Origin: an uncultured Gammaproteobacteria bacterium
GTDB lineage: Bacteria; Pseudomonadota; Gammaproteobacteria; SZUA-140
Assembly: GCA_945788675.1 (NCBI GenBank)
Contig: CALZMY010000106.1
Span: 1-6,422 of the forward strand
Reading direction: 5' to 3'
DNA: 6,422 bases
In this document: positions 1 to 3,710 of the stretch, in pieces
Layout of the letters: the number at the start of each line of letters is the position of its first letter
How positions within the stretch are numbered: the stretch's first letter is position 1
The notes under the pieces: generated by a model
What the model was told of the DNA's origin: nothing
The model's database searches: none
The model's input: the letters and a program-made list of their open reading frames with translations, nothing else
Made by a program: the position numbers and the translations under genes

Positions 1-93
1 GTAGGCACGGCCTTTAAACTCAAACAAGTGTGCCAGTCACTAGGATATCAGCGTACACCAGGTATTCGTGGATGTGAGTGTTATTTTCCGTAA
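1..93 (+). CDS. Possible C-terminal fragment of an unknown protein (5' end outside window)
   Basis: The first frame is open from the window edge to a TAA at 91-93, giving a 30-residue tail; the other two forward frames stop within the first 17 bases. The tail has three cysteines (positions 11, 25 and 27 of the visible part) and ends in a C-E-C-Y-F-P motif. I do not recognise the family. The fragment is so short that an open frame could be chance. A weak hairpin plus T-run at 162-181 would suit a gene ending here, which is the only contextual support. Confidence 0.3.
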   Translation, partial: VGTAFKLKQVCQSLGYQRTPGIRGCECYFP

Positions 94-124
94 GCAATAT
101 TTTATTCAGCAGTGAAACATTAAG

Positions 125-159
125 ATCAATGTGATGTTGAGGAAAGCGTTCGCATTGAT
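125..159. repeat. Inverted repeat, 10-bp stem with 15-base loop
   Basis: Bases 125-134 pair with 150-159 (core ATCAATG/CATTGAT, one G-U pair if transcribed on the plus strand) around a 15-base loop. No T-run follows directly, so it is not by itself a terminator. It could be an RNA hairpin or a protein-binding site; the function is unknown. Confidence 0.35.
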
Positions 160-161
160 TG

Positions 162-181
162 CAGAATAACGTCTGTTTTTT
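162..181 (+). terminator. Weak terminator-like hairpin with T6
   Basis: CAGA (162-165) and TCTG (172-175) form a four-base stem around a six-base loop, followed at once by TTTTTT (176-181). The stem is short, so intrinsic termination would be weak. Its place about 70 bases after the stop at 91-93 would suit the end of the upstream transcript. Confidence 0.25.
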
Positions 182-288
182 CAATAAACACAGTTTCTAA
201 TACCGTTAACATGGTGTAATAAATGTACACTTCATGATTTGTGGCCGCTTAAAGTTAGCAATATTGTGGCAGAAGAGGTTTTTTTAAA

Positions 289-378
289 ATGGCTGTCTGT
301 TTGTTGTTAGTTTGTTGTTGTGTAAAGGCTCAAAGGAATAAAACGAATAAAAAGAATAAAAAGGACAGTCATAATTAA
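289..378 (+). CDS. Possible 29-residue small protein, hydrophobic then Lys/Asn-rich
   Basis: ATG at 289 opens a 29-codon frame ending in TAA at 376-378. An AGAGG (274-278) lies 10 bases upstream, a little far for a strong ribosome binding site. The first 12 or so residues are hydrophobic and Cys-rich (M-A-V-C-L-L-L-V-C-C-C-V). The second half is Lys/Asn-rich and contains three in-frame tripeptides (N-K-T, N-K-K, N-K-K) made by a 9-base DNA repeat. The layout resembles a one-segment membrane microprotein, but simple-sequence DNA could produce the same pattern by chance. No family is recognised. Confidence 0.18.
   Translation: MAVCLLLVCCCVKAQRNKTNKKNKKDSHN
299..361. repeat. Short tandem repeats, 11-base x2 and 9-base x3
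   Basis: GTTTGTTGTTA/G occurs twice head to tail (299-309, 310-320). GAATAAAA then occurs three times at an exact 9-base period (starts 336, 345, 354). These are low-complexity repeats of the kind produced by replication slippage. The arrays are too short and irregular to be called plasmid-type iterons. Confidence 0.6.
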
Positions 379-381
379 AGA

Positions 382-408
382 TTGACAATATACCCGTCTA
401 GACATAAT
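382..408 (+). promoter_or_regulatory. Sigma70-like promoter upstream of the toxin-antitoxin genes
   Basis: A perfect -35 TTGACA (382-387) is followed after 15 bases by CATAAT (403-408), five of six matches to the -10 consensus. The spacer is two bases shorter than the usual 17. Transcription would start near 414-416. The next gene of normal size is the BrnT toxin at 566, leaving a leader of about 150 bases that contains a 26-codon ORF and a hairpin/T-tract element. It may drive the toxin operon or a short separate RNA. Confidence 0.45.
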
Positions 409-456
409 GTTCGCATCAGGAGTTCAAAAAAATCATTGCGTCAAAGGAGTTGACTG

Positions 457-537
457 ATGCCTAAGCCTCGTAAGGCCCTTTTTCTTTTTTCTTCTCTGCA
501 AGAAAGTTTCACGTCGCTGATTACCTCAACCGTTTGA
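457..537 (+). pseudogene. 26-codon ORF with strong ribosome binding site; possible transposase 5' remnant or leader peptide
   Basis: AAAGGAG (443-449) sits 7 bases before ATG 457, the best Shine-Dalgarno match in the left part of the window, yet the frame ends at TGA 535-537 after 26 codons. Its first residues, M-P-K-P-R-K-A, match my recollection of the usual start of one group of REP-associated tyrosine (Y1) transposases. The rest does not match in this frame. Two bases out of phase, codons from 507 read F-H-V, roughly where the family's Y-H-motif is expected, so a frameshift in the T-rich tract is possible. The alternative is a leader peptide translated before the toxin gene. Seven residues are weak evidence for homology. 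Confidence 0.25.
465..490 (+). terminator. Hairpin plus T-rich tract (possible terminator or attenuator)
   Basis: GCCT (465-468) pairs with AGGC (473-476) around a CGTA loop, followed by a T-rich run with one C (479-490). The stem is only four base pairs, so it is weak. It lies about 70 bases after the likely start from the 382-408 promoter and inside the 26-codon ORF, an arrangement compatible with attenuation or a short RNA ahead of the toxin gene. Confidence 0.3.
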
Positions 538-565
538 GTTAGAAGTCAGCAAATAGGGGTCTATT

Positions 566-874
566 ATGTTATTCGATTGGGAAGATGAGAAAAGAGAAAA
601 AACACTCAGAGAAAGGGGTGTTGATTTTATTGATGCAGCGCTTGTCTGGGATGATCCTCGTAGGCAGGAAAGATTAGACTTACGCCATAGTTATGGTGAA
701 GAAAGAGTGCAAACTATAGGTAAAGTAAGTTTTGGTATACTCTTTGTTGTGTATACCGAACGCGCAAATGAAGCTGGCCAGGAAGTAATCCGAATTATAT
801 CGGCCAGAAAGGCAAGCCGGAAAGAAAGAGAGGAATACGAATCCAGGACTTTTCATGTGAGGAAAATTGTATGA
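566..874 (+). CDS. brnT: BrnT-family type II toxin (ribonuclease)
   Basis: This 102-residue protein fits the BrnT toxin family, small RelE-fold ribonucleases that inhibit translation and are neutralised by BrnA in the cytoplasm. Visible family features are the N-terminal F-D-W-E-D-E-K-R block with L-R-E-R-G-V-D-F (residues 3-21), D-D-P (29-31), the H-S-Y-G-E-E-R stretch (41-47), I-G (51-52), and the C-terminal I-R-I-I-S-A-R-K-A-S-R-K-E-R-E-E-Y block (75-91). Length is about normal and no interruption is seen, so it looks intact. An AGGGG (555-559) lies 6 bases before the ATG. Its stop overlaps the antitoxin start by ATGA (871-874), the usual toxin-first order of this family. Family assignment is by recognition of motifs, not by search. 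Confidence 0.9.
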   Translation: MLFDWEDEKREKTLRERGVDFIDAALVWDDPRRQERLDLRHSYGEERVQTIGKVSFGILFVVYTERANEAGQEVIRIISARKASRKEREEYESRTFHVRKIV

Positions 875-1068
875 GTAAAACATATACATTAGAAGAGCTA
901 AAGAAAATGAAAAGCCGAACAGATGTGGATCGCTTCAAAAGTACTAGTGAGCAAGAAATTATGGAGCAATCGATATCTGATCCTGATACGCCTTATTTAA
1001 CTGATGAAGAACTTGGAGAGCTTTCAACCCCAGAAGAAAGGAAGAAAAAAGATGAAAAAGAAAAGTGA
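871..1068 (+). CDS. BrnA-like antitoxin, short form lacking the C-terminal DNA-binding segment
   Basis: This 65-residue acidic/basic protein directly follows the toxin (ATGA overlap), with GAGG (859-862) 8 bases before its ATG. Residues 6-22 (T-L-E-E-L to T-D-V-D-R-F) and the D-P-D-T-P-Y-L-T-D-E-E-L block (37-48) resemble the N-terminal, toxin-proximal part of BrnA-type antitoxins. Such antitoxins usually continue into a ribbon-helix-helix segment (I-x-L-R-L-D ... Y-Q-T-R-I-N) that binds the operator. Here the chain ends in a Lys/Glu-rich tail (56-65) with no such segment. It may neutralise the toxin without repressing the operon, or be a truncated gene. The canonical W of the T-D-W motif is V19. 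The role is inferred from position and the N-terminal motif. Confidence 0.72.
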   Translation: MSKTYTLEELKKMKSRTDVDRFKSTSEQEIMEQSISDPDTPYLTDEELGELSTPEERKKKDEKEK

Positions 1069-1189
1069 AAATTTAAAAACTTTAGAGAAAATTAGAAAAG
1101 AGCAAGGGAAAACAAACTGGGCAAAGCTCATCGCTGAGGAAAAAAATGCTAATGTCGAAATGCGGCAGGCACAAAAAACGCGTCGTTGA
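1052..1189 (+). CDS. 45-residue ORF overlapping the antitoxin end; possible antitoxin-like duplicate
   Basis: ATG 1052 is preceded by AAGGAAG (1038-1044) at 7 bases, a good ribosome binding site. I therefore prefer this start over the in-frame ATG at 1004, which lies deep inside the antitoxin gene. It overlaps the antitoxin by 17 bases in another frame, suggesting coupling. The product is very basic. Residues 10-26 (T-L-E-K-I-R-K ... K-T-N-W-A-K-L) line up without gaps with residues 6-22 of the antitoxin (T-L-E-E-L-K-K ... R-T-D-V-D-R-F), and they carry the W expected in the BrnA-type T-D-W-x-R motif. It could be a second, divergent toxin-binding peptide, a decayed antitoxin copy, or chance similarity of charged helices. 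No RHH segment is visible. Confidence 0.5.
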   Translation: MKKKSENLKTLEKIRKEQGKTNWAKLIAEEKNANVEMRQAQKTRR

Positions 1190-1220
1190 TTCCAACCTTC
1201 TATAGATAATAGTATTCGTA

Positions 1221-1598
1221 ATGAATTTAGAAAAATCTAAGAAAAGAATATCTAAGAAAGTAAAGAAGGGCTTTCAGGGGTATCCTATGATTACCATCGC
1301 CTATTATGGCCCTAATGATAAGCTTGCAACAAAAGTTGCTGTGGGATTTATCGAAGAGGAGGATGGTGATGTTCAAATGGAAAGGTTTATTACTGAAGGT
1401 GATATAAGAGAAGACTTTGCTATTCAATCTGCAATCATCAAAATGATTGACAGGTCTGGTGCGAAATCGGTCACGCTAATGGATAGAATTATTGGTTGTC
1501 CTCATGAAGAGGGCATTGATTATCCCGAGGGTGAAGAATGTCCTACATGTGAGTTTTGGCATGGAAGAGATCGCTTTACGGGAAAATTTATTCAGTGA
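1221..1598 (+). CDS. Conserved-type hypothetical protein with C-terminal Cys/His cluster
   Basis: This 125-residue protein resembles hypothetical proteins I recall from proteobacteria that share K-K-V-K-K-G-F-Q-G-Y-P near the N-terminus and I-G-C-P-H-E-E-G-I-D-Y-P-E-G near the C-terminus. No function is known to me. The N-terminus is Lys-rich (residues 5-17). The middle (24-86) looks like an alpha/beta domain with strand-like V-A-V-G-F-I and A-K-S-V-T-L-M. The end has C93, H95, C107, C110 and H114, suitable for a zinc-binding knuckle. No signal peptide or membrane segment is seen. No clear ribosome binding site precedes ATG 1221, but the next ATG (1287) would cut into the conserved block. The gene starts 31 bases after the 45-codon ORF and may be co-transcribed with the toxin genes. 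Composition is AT-rich like its left neighbours. Confidence 0.82.
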   Translation: MNLEKSKKRISKKVKKGFQGYPMITIAYYGPNDKLATKVAVGFIEEEDGDVQMERFITEGDIREDFAIQSAIIKMIDRSGAKSVTLMDRIIGCPHEEGIDYPEGEECPTCEFWHGRDRFTGKFIQ

Positions 1599-1669
1599 GC
1601 ATCAGGCGTGACAAGGGTGGTGCTAAGTGGTGTATCTGTAAGGCTTGTTGCTAAATAAATCACTTTGGA

Positions 1670-1718
1670 GCTAAATCAAGCGATGCTCTGCCTGAAAGGG
1701 ATTTGCTGGGGATTTAGC
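1670..1718. repeat. 8-bp inverted repeat with 33-base loop
   Basis: GCTAAATC (1670-1677) is the reverse complement of GATTTAGC (1711-1718). A shorter CTAAAT lies just upstream at 1651. There is no T-run, so it does not look like a terminator. It may be chance or part of a folded leader. Confidence 0.25.
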
Positions 1719-1774
1719 CCGCTTCCCTGAAATTGTTTAAAAAACCACCAAATCACGTGAAAAAAGTTTCCCCC

Positions 1775-1790
1775 GTGGGCAAATGCCCAC
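1775..1790. repeat. REP-like palindrome, GTGGGCA / TGCCCAC
   Basis: A perfect 7-base inverted repeat (1775-1781 and 1784-1790) with a two-base gap, flanked by C-rich sequence on both sides. It resembles the GTGGGCA...TGCCCAC palindromes that are scattered in many proteobacterial genomes and are mobilised by REP-associated transposases. A single copy is seen here. Read on the minus strand it is followed by G-run, AAAC and T6, which is too far for a convincing terminator. Confidence 0.45.
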
Positions 1791-1945
1791 CCAAAGTTAA
1801 TGTATTTTCTAGTACTGCTTTCCAACTCTCTGATTTAAAAAATCTTTGAAAATCCTGTTTTCTCCCACCTCTCCGAAAAATAATTTTTTCACCTAAGTAT
1901 TTGTCTTAAAAGGGGGATTTCGTCACAAATGTGGCTGGTTTTTTC

Positions 1946-1973
1946 TTGACAGCTAACTAAACGGGTATATAGT
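1946..1973 (+). promoter_or_regulatory. mraZ (dcw cluster) sigma70 promoter
   Basis: TTGACA (1946-1951) matches the -35 consensus exactly. TATAGT (1968-1973) follows after 16 bases as the -10 element. Transcription should start near 1980, leaving a leader of about 50 bases before mraZ. The MraZ-type repeats start inside the -10 element and continue past the start point, so bound MraZ would block polymerase. No other promoter of this quality is seen from here to the window end. Confidence 0.75.
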
Positions 1974-2006
1974 GTCGCTAAGTGGATGAAAGTGGTGAAT
2001 TGTGGG
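1972..2006 (+). promoter_or_regulatory. MraZ operator: four GTG-headed repeats at 10-base period
   Basis: GTGTC (1972), GTGGA (1982), GTGGT (1992) and GTGGG (2002) are spaced exactly 10 bases apart, so each recurs on the same face of the helix. MraZ is known to bind direct repeats of TGGGN separated by 5-base spacers ahead of its own gene. The last three copies fit T-G-G-x-x with 5-base spacers, and the first is degenerate. Overlap with the -10 element and transcription start implies autorepression. Confidence 0.75.
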
Positions 2007-2032
2007 TTTGCCATAACAAAAAGGGGGTCGCG

Positions 2033-2485
2033 ATGTTTCGCGGTGCACATACGCTCAATCTGGATGCCAAAGGCCGTCTGGCGATTCCGAGTAAGTTTCG
2101 GGAACGTCTGCGCGTGCTTTGTGATGGCAAATTGATTGTCACCGTCGATCGTGATCAAAGCCTTCTCCTCTATCCACTGCCGGAATGGGAACTGATCGAG
2201 GCGAAGCTTGCTGCGATGCCCAATATGGACAAACAGGCGCGCCGGATGCAGCGGATGTTGATTGGATATGCAACGGAGTGTGACATGGACGGAAATCATC
2301 GCATCTTATTGCCGCCATCGCTACGTGAATTTGCAGGTCTTGAGAAAAAGGTCGTGATGACAGGACAGGGAAGCAAGCTTGAGCTGTGGAATGAGCAGAG
2401 CTGGCTTAAGCGTCGTGATGAGTGGTTAGAAGAGGAAGAAGATGACGCGCCGTTGAGTGACGCACTGGAATCGTTGTCGTTGTAG
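2033..2485 (+). CDS. mraZ: MraZ transcriptional regulator of the dcw cluster
   Basis: This 150-residue protein is about the normal MraZ length. It has two AbrB-like swapped-hairpin repeats: D-A-K-G-R-L-A-I-P at residues 11-19 and D-M-D-G-N-H-R-I-L-L-P at 84-94. In the second, N-H replaces the more usual residues between G and R, a mild deviation. MraZ forms a ring-shaped oligomer on the DNA, binds repeats before its own gene and represses the mra/dcw genes. The chosen ATG has AAGGGGG (2021-2027) 5 bases upstream and gives the typical M-F-R-G-x-x-x-L-N-L-D start. The frame is open back to a GTG at 1982, but that codon lies in the operator and adds a sequence foreign to the family. The C-terminus is acidic (134-138). 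Confidence 0.96.
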   Translation: MFRGAHTLNLDAKGRLAIPSKFRERLRVLCDGKLIVTVDRDQSLLLYPLPEWELIEAKLAAMPNMDKQARRMQRMLIGYATECDMDGNHRILLPPSLREFAGLEKKVVMTGQGSKLELWNEQSWLKRRDEWLEEEEDDAPLSDALESLSL

Positions 2486-2490
2486 CTTGA

Positions 2491-3441
2491 ATGATGGATG
2501 AAATTGGAGATGAAGCATATCAACACCAGGCGGTTTTACTTAATGAGGCAGTGGCAGCATTAGCGGTAAAACCAGCGGGTGTTTATGTGGATGCAACCTT
2601 TGGACGTGGCGGACACGCCTTAAAGGTGATGGAGCGGCTTGATCAATCGGGACGATTACTGGCGATCGATAAGGACCCTGAAGCGGTTAGCATGGCGCAA
2701 CAGAAGTTCGGATCGGATCCTCGTTTTTCGATACAACATGGGTCATTTGCAATGCTTAGTCAGCATGTAGCGAGTCAGGGGCTAACGGGAAAGGTCAGCG
2801 GTGTGCTGATTGATCTTGGGGTCTCTTCTCCTCAGCTGGATGACGCCTCACGCGGTTTTAGTTTTCGCAATGATGGTCCTCTGGATATGCGCATGAACCC
2901 TGACGCAGGCGAGAGTGCGGCGCAGTGGTTGGCGCGTGTCTCCGTTGATGAGATTATTCGAGTGTTACGTGAGTATGGTGAAGAGCGTTATGCGCCGCGT
3001 ATTGCACGCGCCATTGTGGCGGCACGTGAAGAGGCACCCATCGAGACTACCGCACAGCTACAGGTGATTGTGGCACAGGCCAATCCATCATGGGAAAAGG
3101 GTAAGGACCCTGCTACCCGTGCATTTCAGGCGATCAGAATTGCCATCAATCACGAATTAGATGACCTGCACGCCTGTCTCGATCAGATGCTTGAGGTGCT
3201 CGAAGTCGGCGGGCGTCTGGTGGTGATCAGCTTTCATTCGTTGGAAGACAGAATTGTAAAACGCTTTATGCGTGATCAGGAACGTGGCGAGCAGTTTCCA
3301 CGTGGCCTGCCAGTGACAGAAGGGCAGCGAGCGCAGCGTTTGCGTCGCATCGGTAAAGCGATCTACGCCAGCAAGGAAGAGCTGGCTGGCAACCCGCGTG
3401 CACGCAGTGCCGTGATGCGTGTTGCGGAGAAGGTTGCATGA
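2491..3441 (+). CDS. rsmH: 16S rRNA (cytosine(1402)-N(4))-methyltransferase RsmH (MraW)
   Basis: RsmH uses S-adenosylmethionine to methylate N4 of C1402 in 16S rRNA in the 30S P-site. The 316-residue length is normal (E. coli 313). Motifs visible are D-A-T-F-G-R-G-G-H (34-42, SAM-binding loop), A-I-D (58-60), D-L-G-V-S-S-P-Q-L-D-D (108-118), G-F-S-F-R-N-D-G-P-L-D-M-R-M (122-135), Y-G-E-E-R (162-166), A-F-Q-A-I-R-I (211-217), I-S-F-H-S-L-E-D-R-I-V-K (246-257) and N-P-R-A-R-S (301-306). It starts 5 bases after the mraZ stop. There is no clear ribosome binding site, so translation is probably coupled to mraZ; ATG 2494 is an equally possible start. Its end overlaps ftsL by ATGA. Confidence 0.97.
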   Translation: MMDEIGDEAYQHQAVLLNEAVAALAVKPAGVYVDATFGRGGHALKVMERLDQSGRLLAIDKDPEAVSMAQQKFGSDPRFSIQHGSFAMLSQHVASQGLTGKVSGVLIDLGVSSPQLDDASRGFSFRNDGPLDMRMNPDAGESAAQWLARVSVDEIIRVLREYGEERYAPRIARAIVAAREEAPIETTAQLQVIVAQANPSWEKGKDPATRAFQAIRIAINHELDDLHACLDQMLEVLEVGGRLVVISFHSLEDRIVKRFMRDQERGEQFPRGLPVTEGQRAQRLRRIGKAIYASKEELAGNPRARSAVMRVAEKVA

Positions 3442-3710
3442 TTTCGGGGCGGACGATTTTTTTAATGTTGCTGGCGACGGCGGTACTGTTTTCTGCGTTG
3501 GGTGTGGTTTACAGCAAACACCACAGTCGCAAGCTCTTTGTAGAACTACAGACGTTGGAAGGGATGCGCGACGGATTGAACATTGAATGGGGTCAGCTAC
3601 AGCTTGAGCAGAGTACCTGGGCGATGCCAAATCGCGTCGAGCAGATTGCACGTACCCGCCTGGGGATGGATGTGCCAGCGCCTGATCAGTTAGTGATCGT
3701 GTCGCCATGA
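3438..3710 (+). CDS. ftsL: Cell division protein FtsL
   Basis: FtsL is a small bitopic inner-membrane protein that joins FtsB and FtsQ and helps activate the septal synthase FtsW-FtsI. The 90-residue product has a short cytoplasmic start, one membrane segment (about 6-25), and a periplasmic part with heptad-like leucines (L33, L37/L40, L47, L54/L56) that suit the coiled coil. It ends with the family-typical R-V-E-Q-I-A-R-x-R-L-G-M-x-x-P (66-80). Sequence conservation is low in this family, so length, topology, this end motif and position between rsmH and ftsI carry the call. GGAGAAGG (3426-3433) precedes the ATG by 4 bases. It overlaps both neighbours by 4 bases. Confidence 0.93.
   Translation: MISGRTIFLMLLATAVLFSALGVVYSKHHSRKLFVELQTLEGMRDGLNIEWGQLQLEQSTWAMPNRVEQIARTRLGMDVPAPDQLVIVSP

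Larger units (their letters stand above)
94..565. other. AT-rich gene-poor region upstream of the toxin gene
   Basis: No ORF of normal gene size occurs here on either strand. What can be seen is a hairpin (125-159), a small hairpin with T6 (162-181), two runs of short tandem repeats (299-320 and 336-361), a promoter-like TTGACA/CATAAT pair (382-408), two ORFs of 29 and 26 codons with upstream purine-rich sites (289-378 and 457-537), and a hairpin followed by a T-rich tract (465-490). The base composition is clearly more AT-rich than the dcw genes downstream, which suggests accessory or decayed DNA. Confidence 0.6.
1599..1945. other. Gene-free AT-rich spacer before the dcw promoter
   Basis: No supportable gene lies here on either strand; the minus-strand frame that covers its right end (1889-2299) is mostly the shadow of mraZ. 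Visible elements are an 8-base inverted repeat (1670-1677 with 1711-1718) and a compact palindrome (1775-1790). I looked for the RNase P RNA gene, which sits upstream of mraZ in some gammaproteobacteria, and found none of its conserved core. No good terminator follows the hypothetical gene that ends at 1598. Confidence 0.6.

Noticed and set aside
299..361. Iteron-like origin or CRISPR-type array
   Set aside because: There are only two and three short copies of different units, with no spacers and no replication or cas genes nearby.
403..430. tRNA-like T-loop (GTTCGCATC) after the TTGACA promoter
   Set aside because: The loop does not fit the GTTCRAnnC consensus fully, and no acceptor, D or anticodon stems can be built around it.
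1004..1051. Upstream ATG start for the 45-codon ORF
   Set aside because: It is buried in the antitoxin gene, while ATG 1052 has AAGGAAG at 7 bases and is the more economical overlap.
1599..1945. RNase P RNA gene expected in some gammaproteobacteria before mraZ
   Set aside because: None of the conserved core (such as GAGGAAAGTC) is present.
1982..2032. Upstream GTG start that would lengthen MraZ by 17 residues
   Set aside because: The GTG is part of the operator repeats and lies within a few bases of the predicted transcription start. The ATG at 2033 has a strong ribosome binding site and gives the normal MraZ N-terminus.
1889..2299. 136-codon minus-strand frame over the mraZ promoter and gene
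   Set aside because: It lies opposite mraZ and its operator, and its translation looks like noncoding low-quality sequence.
3157..3708. 183-codon minus-strand frame opposite rsmH and ftsL
   Set aside because: It spans two well-supported plus-strand genes and shows no domain or ribosome binding site.
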